Positions 1 to 6,030 are shown, numbered from the stretch's first letter. The stretch: 8,611 nt of DNA from Spirochaetales bacterium (GCA_007130265.1 SLST01000344.1:1-8611); one strand, 5' to 3'. The notes: generated from the sequence alone by a model not told the origin. Translations and numbers: made by a program.

Positions 1-48
1 CTGCTGATGCGCAGAGGTATCGCCGTTTTGTACGTCCCTGTCTGTCAT
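1..48 (-). CDS. start of an unidentified gene downstream of cmk (partial)
   Basis: An ATG at 48 overlaps the cmk TGA as ATGA and opens a frame that runs off the window edge after 16 codons, beginning MTDRDVQNGD. The purine run AGGG lies 5 bases before the ATG, and AGGAG lies 13 bases before it. The four-base overlap is the same junction type as rluB/cmk, so the gene is probably the next member of the scpA-scpB-rluB-cmk operon. The visible residues are hydrophilic and show neither a signal peptide nor a family motif, so no product can be named. Confidence 0.5.
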   Translation of the reverse strand, partial: MTDRDVQNGDTSAHQQ

Positions 49-716
49 GACTGCCCTATTGCTCCTGTAGATGGTTTTGTTTTTGCTGAGAAGATAGCGT
101 GCAACACAATCTCACAAACCTGATTTATGGTCAAGTCCGAGCTATCAATGTACAATGCGGAGGGGTCCAACTTCAAGCGCCCGACGGGTTTTGTCGAATC
201 TATCTTGTCGCGCTCCGCGATTCGCTCCTGGACTTCCGCAAGCGGCATCGAGTGCGCAAGGTCGTCGTACCGTCGTCGGGCACGCGATTCGAGAGAGGCG
301 TCCAGGTAGATTTTCACATCCGCGTCGGGGAAGACCACCGTTGTCATATCCCGACCTTCGGCAACTACATCCCGGTTCCGTGAGATCCGTCGCAGTTGGC
401 GGTTGACGATGTCGCGCACCTCCGGCGATGAAGATACCGACGCGACGTTCGCATCGACCGATTCCTCGCGAAGCTGACGTCTCAGCTTCTTCCCGTCGAC
501 GACAATCCCGTGAGACCAGACATCGAGCGACAGCGATCTCGCGGCCGCGGACACGGCGGTGAGGTCTTCCGAGTCGAGGCCCTGCTGAAGCACGTACCAG
601 GTGATGGCGCGGTAGAAGTTGCCGGAGTTCAGATAATAGAGATCGGCGGAACGGGCCACTCGTTGCGCCACCGTCGACTTGCCGGTACCCGCGGGGCCGT
701 CGATTGCAGCGATCAT
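45..716 (-). CDS. cmk: (d)CMP kinase (cytidylate kinase)
   Basis: Cytoplasmic kinase that moves phosphate from ATP to CMP or dCMP, giving the diphosphates used for nucleic acid synthesis. The 223-residue length is usual for the bacterial family. The P-loop GPAGTGKST is at residues 7-15. The CMP-binding segment reads LNSGNFYRA (29-37), GRDMTTVVFPDA is at 121-132, an arginine-rich lid follows at 144-149, and ERDKIDSTK at 168-176 with the closing YIDSSDLTI complete the family signature. Two positions depart from the common consensus: the Asp of LD(T/S)G is Asn30, and the Gly of GRDIGT is Thr125. The ATG at 716 overlaps the rluB stop as ATGA and has GGGAGG 8 bases upstream. It is the fourth gene of the scpA operon. 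Identity is very secure; the effect of the substitutions is unknown. Confidence 0.96.
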   Translation of the reverse strand: MIAAIDGPAGTGKSTVAQRVARSADLYYLNSGNFYRAITWYVLQQGLDSEDLTAVSAAARSLSLDVWSHGIVVDGKKLRRQLREESVDANVASVSSSPEVRDIVNRQLRRISRNRDVVAEGRDMTTVVFPDADVKIYLDASLESRARRRYDDLAHSMPLAEVQERIAERDKIDSTKPVGRLKLDPSALYIDSSDLTINQVCEIVLHAIFSAKTKPSTGAIGQS

Positions 717-1492
717 GATTCCCCCCTCCCGCCGGAGCTCCGCGCCGGCTTCGCCGGGCGTCCGGCACTATTGGTCCGAAACCAGTCGATCTCGCGCTGC
801 GTCAGCGGCCGGTACTGCCCGGATGGAAGGTCCCGCAGAGCGACGGTCCCTATGCGCACCCGATGGAGCCTGCGCAGACCGATCCTCCAGTGGGCGAAGA
901 CCTTCCGAATCTCGCGATTCTTCCCTTCGGTCAGCACGAGCTCGACGTTTCGTGGTGTCTTGTACTTGTACCGCTCGAGTCGGTACCACTCTCCGTCGAC
1001 TCGTATCCCGGCCTGGTACCGGCGCAGGAGTTCCTCGGGCACCGGTTGCTGGGTGTCGACGCGGTACTCTTTCTCGATGCGATGCGATGGGTGCCCGACG
1101 AGGCGAGAAAACTCACCATCATTTGTATAAAAGATAAGACCTGATGACAGAAAATCGAGCCTGCCCACGCTGAACAGCCGCTCGTCAAAGTGGGGCTCGA
1201 GCAATGAACCCGCGAGCGGACGCCCCTCGGGATCACGCGCCGAACAGAGGTACCGTCGTGGCTTGTTCAGCGCCACGTACACTTTGCGCGACTCCATGGA
1301 GATCCGCCGTCCCTCGACGCGCACATCGTCGCTCGGGAGCACCTTTGAGCCGAGTTGCGTGACCGCACTGCCGTTAACCGTCACTACGCCGGTCTCGATC
1401 AGGCGCTCGCTTTCCCGGCGTGAGGCGACCCCCGCTCTCGCCATATAGAGCTGCAACCTGATTGGCCGGACGGACTCTTCACGCTTCGTCAA
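713..1492 (-). CDS. rluB: rRNA pseudouridine synthase, RsuA/RluB family
   Basis: Converts a uridine in ribosomal RNA to pseudouridine. An N-terminal S4 RNA-binding domain (about residues 12-62, with MARAGVASRRESERLI) precedes the synthase domain, which holds NKPRRYLC and the signature GRLDFLSSGLIFYTNDG with catalytic Asp113. The C-terminal part contains EGKNREIRKVF. The basic, Gly/Ser-rich tail is short. The open frame continues upstream to 1609 inside scpB, but I choose the TTG at 1492: it has AAGAGG 7 bases upstream and leaves the S4 domain whole, giving 259 residues. The ATG at 1444 would cut the first S4 strand. The gene overlaps scpB by 14 bases and cmk by 4. The scpAB neighbourhood and tail favour RluB-like large-subunit rRNA modification, but RsuA-type specificity cannot be excluded from sequence. 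Confidence 0.9.
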   Translation of the reverse strand: MTKREESVRPIRLQLYMARAGVASRRESERLIETGVVTVNGSAVTQLGSKVLPSDDVRVEGRRISMESRKVYVALNKPRRYLCSARDPEGRPLAGSLLEPHFDERLFSVGRLDFLSSGLIFYTNDGEFSRLVGHPSHRIEKEYRVDTQQPVPEELLRRYQAGIRVDGEWYRLERYKYKTPRNVELVLTEGKNREIRKVFAHWRIGLRRLHRVRIGTVALRDLPSGQYRPLTQREIDWFRTNSAGRPAKPARSSGGRGES

Positions 1493-2021
1493 GCTCGAAC
1501 CTCTTACGATCGGCTTCGTCGAGTTTCGGGAGATCCGCGATGGTGGAAAGCCTGAAGAGCTTGAGGAACTCCTTCGTCGTACCGTACTGCACGGGCTTCC
1601 CGGGTGCATCCTTGCGGCCTACCTCCCGAATCAGATTTCGGCTCAACAGCAATCGCATCATCCCATCCGCGTTGACGCCACGGAGGTTTTCTATCTCCGC
1701 GCGCGTTATCGGCTGAGAGTAAGCGACGATCGAGAGCGTCTCCATCGCGGCCCGCGACAGGCGGGCATCATTGCGCTTCCCATAGCGGTCGCGCAGGGCG
1801 GGTGCGATCGCCTGCTTCGGCGCGATCGTGTACCCATCGGCGATCTCAACGAGCTCGAGTCCGTGCACCGGTGCGCTGAGCGCCTCGCGCAGGCCGGTGA
1901 GCGCGCCGAGCACGACGTCACGCGACAGACCGCTTATCCGCTGCAACGAGGCGAGGTCAACGGGATCAGCTTCGAGGAAAAGGATCGCCTCGATAAGCGC
2001 GCTCTCGGTCTCGAGCTTCAC
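1479..2021 (-). CDS. scpB: segregation and condensation protein B (SMC-ScpAB subunit)
   Basis: Subunit of the bacterial SMC-kleisin condensin. A ScpB dimer binds the ScpA kleisin and helps SMC compact and segregate the chromosome. The 180 residues make two winged-helix domains. The second carries the family's best conserved stretch: LSRAAMETLSIVAYSQPITR (88-107), EIENLRGVNADGMMRLLL, LIREVGRKDAPGKPVQYGTT (130-149) and EFLKLFRL. The start is GTG and overlaps the scpA stop as GTGA, with GGAGGA 9 bases upstream, so translation is probably coupled to scpA and the two subunits made in matched amounts. The C-terminal tail is charged and disordered-looking. No smc gene is in the window. Identification is secure. 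Confidence 0.96.
   Translation of the reverse strand: MKLETESALIEAILFLEADPVDLASLQRISGLSRDVVLGALTGLREALSAPVHGLELVEIADGYTIAPKQAIAPALRDRYGKRNDARLSRAAMETLSIVAYSQPITRAEIENLRGVNADGMMRLLLSRNLIREVGRKDAPGKPVQYGTTKEFLKLFRLSTIADLPKLDEADRKRFELDEA
1500..1505 (-). promoter_or_regulatory. Shine-Dalgarno deciding the rluB start
   Basis: AAGAGG on the minus strand lies inside the scpB 3' end, 7 bases before the TTG at 1492. It is the only good ribosome-binding sequence near the in-frame start candidates (1609, 1492, 1456, 1444), so it supports a TTG start. Confidence 0.6.
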
Positions 2022-2803
2022 GCCTCGCCCTCCTCCGCGTCCGGCTTCTCGGATAGCGAGGACTCGGCAGATCGCCGCCGTATCCTGATGTCACCGAAAA
2101 GGCGATTCTGGAAGATCCCTATTCGAAGCGACTTCACCGCTTCGAGCAGCGCGAGAAACGCGCAGACAACGTCCATCACCGAGTCCGGCCTTACCACGAT
2201 GTCCTCGAAGAGAAACTCTCCACGATCGTCGAGTAGCTCATGTATCAGACTCAGTTTCTCGTTGATCGAAACCTCTTCGTAGAGGTCGATGATGCGTTCG
2301 GGACTGAGCCTCGCCATCACCCCGGAGAACGTCTGCAGAAGGTCCCAGACATCGAGTTGCTGCCATAGCTCGTCGTCTTCGACAAAGTCGAACGAACGCT
2401 GTTTGCGATGCGGCTCTATCACCCACTCGGCGGACTTCTCCTGTTCGGACATGAGAAGCGTCAGCCTCTTGAACTTCTGGTACTCGATCAGTCGTTCGAC
2501 GAGCTCCTGGCGCGGGTCGTCGAACTCATCGTCGTCGTCGTACCGCGACGGCAGGAGCATGCGGCTCTTGATCAGCAGGAGTGTCGCGGCAAGGCTGTAG
2601 AACTCGGTGATGTTCTCCAGATCAACGCGCGTTGCGTACTCTAACGCCTGAAGATACTGCTCCGTGATCTCGTGAATCGGAATGTCGTAAATGTTGATCT
2701 CGGACCGGCGGATGAGGAAGAGCAAGAGATCCAGCGGACCCTCGAATTGCTCGAGCTGTACGAGATGTCTGCCTGTCGCGTGTTCGGAAGGTACGTCGCT
2801 CAA
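2018..2803 (-). CDS. scpA: segregation and condensation protein A (kleisin)
   Basis: Kleisin subunit that bridges the SMC heads and binds ScpB in the chromosome-condensing complex. Its 261 residues match the family. The N-terminal FEGPLDLLLFLI (20-31) contacts SMC. EFYSLAATLLLIKSRMLLP is at 67-85 and DPRQELVERLIEYQKFK at 96-112, then a less conserved acidic middle. The C-terminal winged helix includes FLALLEAVKSLRIGIFQNRL (216-235). The start is a TTG at 2803: an in-frame TGA lies 6 bases upstream and no other usable start comes before the conserved region. It has no Shine-Dalgarno sequence but a good -10 only 10 bases upstream, so the mRNA may be almost leaderless. It is first in the scpA-scpB-rluB-cmk operon, 47 bases after recA. 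The C-terminal tail (about 245-261) is acidic. Confidence 0.96.
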   Translation of the reverse strand: MSDVPSEHATGRHLVQLEQFEGPLDLLLFLIRRSEINIYDIPIHEITEQYLQALEYATRVDLENITEFYSLAATLLLIKSRMLLPSRYDDDDEFDDPRQELVERLIEYQKFKRLTLLMSEQEKSAEWVIEPHRKQRSFDFVEDDELWQQLDVWDLLQTFSGVMARLSPERIIDLYEEVSINEKLSLIHELLDDRGEFLFEDIVVRPDSVMDVVCAFLALLEAVKSLRIGIFQNRLFGDIRIRRRSAESSLSEKPDAEEGEA

Positions 2804-2813
2804 GGTTCACTGG

Positions 2814-2842
2814 AGTATACCTTGCCGCCGGGAGGAGGTAAA
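2814..2842 (-). promoter_or_regulatory. predicted sigma-70-type promoter of scpA operon
   Basis: On the minus strand TTTACC (2842-2837) is followed after exactly 17 bases by TATACT (2819-2814), a 5/6 match to TATAAT. Transcription would start near the A at 2807, leaving about four untranslated bases before the TTG of scpA. The promoter lies just past the recA stop. No hairpin with a T-run separates it from recA, so read-through from recA is also likely. Confidence 0.6.
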
Positions 2843-2850
2843 GACCCGCG

Positions 2851-4029
2851 CTAGAAGAGCTCCTCCGCCTCCGGCAAGGACGCGTCTGCTTTCACCGACG
2901 CTTCTGCCGGCGCCTCCGCCGCCGGTTCCTTGCGACCCCCGGGTGGCTTGCCTTCGCGAACCGACTCCTGCGCCGCCTCCGGTTCCGGCTTGAGGTGTGC
3001 GAACATCTTCTCGCGCAGCTGCGCTTCAAGCGTGCGCGCTACCTCCTCGTTGCTCTCGATGAACTGCTTCGCATTCTCCCGTCCCTGCCCGATCCGTTCT
3101 TCTCCGTAGGAATACCAACTCCCGCTCTTCTGTACGAGCTCGTATTTCAGCGCGGCATCAAGCAGGCTCCCGGAGGCGGAGATTCCCTTTCCGAACATGA
3201 TCTCCATCTCGACCTTGCGAAACGGCGGAGCGACTTTGTTCTTCACGACCTTCACTCGGACCTTGTTCCCGATCGCGTTATCCGTACCCTGGGTGATCGT
3301 CTCGATACGCCGAACCTCGAGTCGAACCGACGAGTAGAATTTGAGCGCTTTCCCTCCGGTGGTCGTCTCAGGATTTCCGAACATCACCCCGATCTTCATC
3401 CGGATCTGGTTGATGAACACCAGGCACGCACCGCTCTTGGATATCGTCCCCGTGAGCTTGCGGAGCGCCTGACTCATCAGCCGCGCCTGGAGACCGACGT
3501 GGCTGTCTCCCATCTCGCCGTCGATCTCCGCTTGCGGCGTGAGCGCGGCGACCGAATCCACCACGATCATGTCGACCGCGCCGGAACGCACGAGCGACTC
3601 TGTGATCTCCAGCGCCTGCTCCCCGGTATCCGGCTGCGATACCCACAACTCGTCGATGTTCACGCCGAGGTTCCGCGCGTAGACGGGATCCAGTGCGTGC
3701 TCAGCATCGATGAACGCTGCTATCCCGCCCTGCTTCTGGGTCTCGGCTATCCCGTGGAGCGCAAGCGTCGTCTTGCCGCTCGACTCCGGCCCATATATCT
3801 CGACCACTCGGCCTTTCGGGTACCCCCCGAGCCCGAGCGCCTCGTCGAGCAGGATCGACCCGGAGGGAATCGTCTCGATACCGGCCTGGTTCGTTCGCGA
3901 GCCGAGCTTCATCAGCGAACCCTGCCCAAACTGTTTCTCGATCTGCAACCGGGCCGCTTCGATCGCCTTCTGTTTCTCCTCTCCCGATGCGTTCTGCGGT
4001 GCACCGGGAGCGTTGTTCTTCTTCGCCAT
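2851..4029 (-). CDS. recA: RecA recombinase
   Basis: Forms ATP-dependent filaments on single-stranded DNA, pairs homologous strands and, in most bacteria, triggers LexA self-cleavage. From the chosen start it has 392 residues. Walker A GPESSGKTT is at 80-88, the AEHALDP segment with Glu110 at 109-115, Walker B MIVVDSVAAL at 154-163, INQIRMKIGVMFGNPETTTG with Gln208 and loop L2 at 206-225, and KVRVKVVKNKVAPPF at 256-270. After residue 346 comes a Pro/Ala/Glu-rich tail of about 45 residues ending PEAEELF. I choose the ATG at 4029 because GGAGG stands 4 bases upstream and the protein then starts MAKKNN; an in-frame ATG at 4053 has no comparable site. Transcription is divergent from the 4145 gene. 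scpA follows after 47 bases. Confidence 0.99.
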   Translation of the reverse strand: MAKKNNAPGAPQNASGEEKQKAIEAARLQIEKQFGQGSLMKLGSRTNQAGIETIPSGSILLDEALGLGGYPKGRVVEIYGPESSGKTTLALHGIAETQKQGGIAAFIDAEHALDPVYARNLGVNIDELWVSQPDTGEQALEITESLVRSGAVDMIVVDSVAALTPQAEIDGEMGDSHVGLQARLMSQALRKLTGTISKSGACLVFINQIRMKIGVMFGNPETTTGGKALKFYSSVRLEVRRIETITQGTDNAIGNKVRVKVVKNKVAPPFRKVEMEIMFGKGISASGSLLDAALKYELVQKSGSWYSYGEERIGQGRENAKQFIESNEEVARTLEAQLREKMFAHLKPEPEAAQESVREGKPPGGRKEPAAEAPAEASVKADASLPEAEELF

Positions 4030-4031
4030 AT

Positions 4032-4038
4032 CCCCTCC
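4032..4038 (-). promoter_or_regulatory. Shine-Dalgarno deciding the recA start
   Basis: GGAGGGG on the minus strand sits just before the ATG at 4029 (the GGAGG core is 4 bases away). The ATGs at 4053 and 4047 lie upstream of it, so initiation at 4029 is favoured. Confidence 0.7.
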
Positions 4039-4096
4039 ACTCTGCATCGTCATGATTCTCTAACGGGCGAAATCACAACGGCGCTTCACTTGCACG

Positions 4097-4126
4097 ATAA
4101 TATCCGGGCCCAATTCCCCCGGTCAA
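4097..4126 (-). promoter_or_regulatory. predicted sigma-70-type promoter of recA
   Basis: On the minus strand TTGACC (4126-4121) and TATTAT (4102-4097), each a 5/6 consensus match, are separated by 18 bases. Transcription would start near 4090, giving a leader of about 60 bases that contains the recA Shine-Dalgarno. The -10 lies in the small odd palindrome GATA-A-TATC (4096-4104). I see no LexA-type operator of the E. coli, Bacillus or Leptospira pattern nearby. Confidence 0.6.
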
Positions 4127-4132
4127 CAGGCC

Positions 4133-4138
4133 GATAAT
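4133..4138 (+). promoter_or_regulatory. possible -10 of the 4145 gene
   Basis: GATAAT, a 5/6 match to TATAAT, ends 6 bases before the ATG at 4145, which would place the first transcribed base at the start codon. No convincing -35 is present at the right distance and no Shine-Dalgarno precedes the ATG. The site is a few bases from the recA -35 on the other strand, so the two promoters would share polymerase footprint. Confidence 0.4.
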
Positions 4139-4144
4139 AACCAC

Positions 4145-4858
4145 ATGGTCCTGATGCCGGGTTTCCACCGGGTAGCGGCAATCTGTTTCATCTTTTCTAC
4201 CGTCTCGGGCGTCCACCCGGCCCCACCGATGGGAGACGTAACGGCCGCTTACATGCGTTCGCTCGGGTTCAGCGGCCTCTACACCGAGGTGCACGCGACC
4301 GGTACGGTCCTTGGCGGGAGGCCGACCGAGACGCTTCACCTGCTCTTCGAGGACGGCCCGGGCGGGATCATCGGCCTCACGACCCCACAACGCGACGCTC
4401 TGATCCTTGAGATCGTCAGACATGAGACGAACCAGGAACCCGCTCGAGCACGTGAAATCGTCGGAATGCTGTACATGAGAACCGCGGACCTCGAAGACTG
4501 GACGGCTGTGGCCGAGGTCATCGAACGAGCGGTCCGGGAAGACATCGTGACCGACGCGCCGGCTCGATCGATACTGCTGCTCACCGATCTCGCACACCGC
4601 ATCCTCGCGACGCTCGAGGCGCCTTCGCCGGCGCGTGCCGGGTACGAAGGCGCGGCGCTGGCACTGGCGGCAGGGGTCGCGGCACTCGCCGACGAGCCTG
4701 AGTTCGATGCACGCCTCTCTGCGACGGTGCTCGCCGAGCAGCTTCGTTCGATCATGCGGTTGAGTCGCGACGCACCCACGGTCCGTGCACTCTCCAAGGC
4801 GACGCAGCGGCTGCTCGCTGTCGAGCGCACGTTACCCGCGGACAGCGGGGCAAATTGA
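4145..4858 (+). CDS. hypothetical exported protein
   Basis: I do not recognise this 237-residue protein. It begins with a short N-region and a hydrophobic stretch (about residues 9-20, VAAICFIFSTV), followed by SGVHPAPP, which resembles a signal peptide. No lipobox cysteine follows the hydrophobic core. The mature part starts with a probable beta segment (GLYTEVHATGTVLGG). After that it looks mainly helical, with an Ala/Leu-rich middle (about 165-182) and an amphipathic, Arg-rich C-terminus. There are no cysteines beyond the one in the signal region and no obvious catalytic motif. The start at 4145 has no Shine-Dalgarno; an in-frame ATG at 4154 is an alternative. It is divergent from recA and 31 bases upstream of prs on the same strand, so it may be partly co-transcribed with prs. 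Coding status rests on length, the signal-like start and the tight fit between neighbours. Confidence 0.75.
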   Translation: MVLMPGFHRVAAICFIFSTVSGVHPAPPMGDVTAAYMRSLGFSGLYTEVHATGTVLGGRPTETLHLLFEDGPGGIIGLTTPQRDALILEIVRHETNQEPARAREIVGMLYMRTADLEDWTAVAEVIERAVREDIVTDAPARSILLLTDLAHRILATLEAPSPARAGYEGAALALAAGVAALADEPEFDARLSATVLAEQLRSIMRLSRDAPTVRALSKATQRLLAVERTLPADSGAN

Positions 4859-4883
4859 CTCGCCGGTACGCGGCGGATACACT
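4855..4883 (+). promoter_or_regulatory. predicted sigma-70-type promoter of prs
   Basis: TTGACT (4855-4860, 5/6) and TACACT (4878-4883, 4/6) are exactly 17 bases apart. The -10 ends 6 bases before the prs ATG, so transcription is predicted to start at or within a base or so of the start codon. The -35 overlaps the TGA of the preceding gene. Confidence 0.55.
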
Positions 4884-4889
4884 GCCGGT

Positions 4890-5993
4890 ATGCGAGGCGA
4901 TCTCCTGATACTCTCGACCCGCTCGATGAAGGAATACAGCGAGCGGGTCGCCTACCACGTCGAAACATTTCCCGAGTTTCACGCATCCAACCAGTCGAAA
5001 GACTTCCTCGGGCAGCTGAACACCGTCAAGTTTGCCGACGGCGAGATGGAGGTGGAGGTAGGCACGACCCTTCGGGGAAAGGACGTCTACATCTTCGCGA
5101 ACGCGGGCCGCAACACGCAAGGACTCAGCGTCGAGGAGAACAAACAGGAGCTCTACCATACGGTTGACGCTCTGCGGCGGTCCGCGGCGGGCAGAATCAC
5201 CTTGTTCGAACCGTACTGCTCCTCCTCGCGTTCCGATCGAACGACAAGACGTAACTCGGTCGGGTTCTGGGTCCATTACAAGACGCTGGTGAGCCTCGGC
5301 GTCGACCACATCGTGACCTACAACCTGCATTCGGACAAATCGCGTACCGTCGTCGACCCAACGATCTGTTCGATCGACGATGTCCCGGCGATCGTACTGC
5401 TCAAGGAATACATCACCGACACCTTCATCAAGACGACCGACCGGCTGGAAAACGAGGTGCGCAGGAACTGGCTCTTCTGTTCGGTGGACGCCGGCGGAGA
5501 GAGCGTCGCGAAACGGTTTGCCCAGGCGTTCGGCACCCAGCTGGTTATCGCGCATAAGCAACGCGACTATGATCGGACCAATACGGTGGCGTCTATCAAC
5601 ATCCTCACGTCGACCGACATCACGGGAAAGGAGATCTGGATCGTCGACGACATGATCGACACTGCCGGATCGGTGTATACGCTCGTACGGGAGCTACGCG
5701 ATCGAAACGTCGCCAAGATCAACGTCGCCGCCGTGCATCCGGTCTTCTCTCCTCCGGCAGTGAGCAGACTGACCAAGCTCCGCGAGGAGGGGCTCCTCGA
5801 CAATGTGGTCGTCGTCGACACGATTCCCTGCCCCGATCCGATGAAAGCGGAAATGCCCTTCCTGCACGTCGTGTCGTCGGCCCGTCAGAGCGCAGAGGTC
5901 ATCATGCGGATGCACGAGGAAGGTAGCCTTACGCCCTTCTTCGAGCAGTTCAACGCGTGGGAGTACCTCTCGAGCATGAAACTCTTCCTGTAG
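4890..5993 (+). CDS. prs: ribose-phosphate pyrophosphokinase (PRPP synthase), divergent long form
   Basis: Makes PRPP from ribose 5-phosphate and ATP for nucleotide, NAD, histidine and tryptophan synthesis. Two phosphoribosyltransferase-type domains are visible. The N-terminal one has FADGEMEVEV (48-57), RGKDVYIF, EPYCSSSRSDR (107-117) and YNLHS with His147. The C-terminal one has SVDAGGESVAKRF, HKQRD (222-226, Lys and Arg matching the catalytic flexible loop) and the PRPP loop IVDDMIDTAGS (251-261). At 367 residues it is about 50 longer than typical class I enzymes, with extra sequence at the N-terminus and C-terminus, and the usual ARQDR reads SRSDR. The open frame extends upstream to 4785 inside the previous gene, but 4890 is preferred: it begins MRGDLLILSTRSM, the first strand of the fold, and sits directly behind a promoter. 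It has no Shine-Dalgarno. The gene converges on dtd. Confidence 0.93.
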   Translation: MRGDLLILSTRSMKEYSERVAYHVETFPEFHASNQSKDFLGQLNTVKFADGEMEVEVGTTLRGKDVYIFANAGRNTQGLSVEENKQELYHTVDALRRSAAGRITLFEPYCSSSRSDRTTRRNSVGFWVHYKTLVSLGVDHIVTYNLHSDKSRTVVDPTICSIDDVPAIVLLKEYITDTFIKTTDRLENEVRRNWLFCSVDAGGESVAKRFAQAFGTQLVIAHKQRDYDRTNTVASINILTSTDITGKEIWIVDDMIDTAGSVYTLVRELRDRNVAKINVAAVHPVFSPPAVSRLTKLREEGLLDNVVVVDTIPCPDPMKAEMPFLHVVSSARQSAEVIMRMHEEGSLTPFFEQFNAWEYLSSMKLFL

Positions 5994-6030
5994 GCACGAC
6001 GAGGCACGCCCGGCCGGACCGACGCCGCAC

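Noticed and set aside
510..1144. Plus-strand frames opposite cmk and rluB
   Set aside because: They run through the conserved kinase and pseudouridine synthase motifs of the opposite strand and their products are Arg/Ser-rich without motifs.
2804..2850. Intrinsic terminator after recA
   Set aside because: No stem-loop with a following T-run is visible in the 47-base gap; the interval is better explained by the scpA promoter.
2995..4137. 380-codon open frame on the plus strand, antisense to recA
   Set aside because: It lies wholly over recA and its promoter, its product has an Arg/Leu/Asp-heavy composition with no motif, and it mirrors the codon bias of a GC-rich gene on the other strand.
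4073..4986. Minus-strand open frames opposite the 4145 gene
   Set aside because: They overlap each other and the 4145 gene. The plus frame has a signal-like N-terminus and fits neatly between recA and prs; the antisense frames have Arg/Ser-rich products without recognisable features.
4752..5561. 269-codon minus-strand frame opposite prs
   Set aside because: It covers clear PRPP synthase motifs on the other strand and crosses the prs promoter; it is a shadow frame.
5994..6030. Possible bidirectional terminator between convergent prs and dtd
   Set aside because: The only dyad is the short palindrome CCGGCCGG (6010-6017), which has no loop and no T-run on either side. GGCACG is repeated directly at 5993-5998 and 6003-6008 but forms no hairpin.
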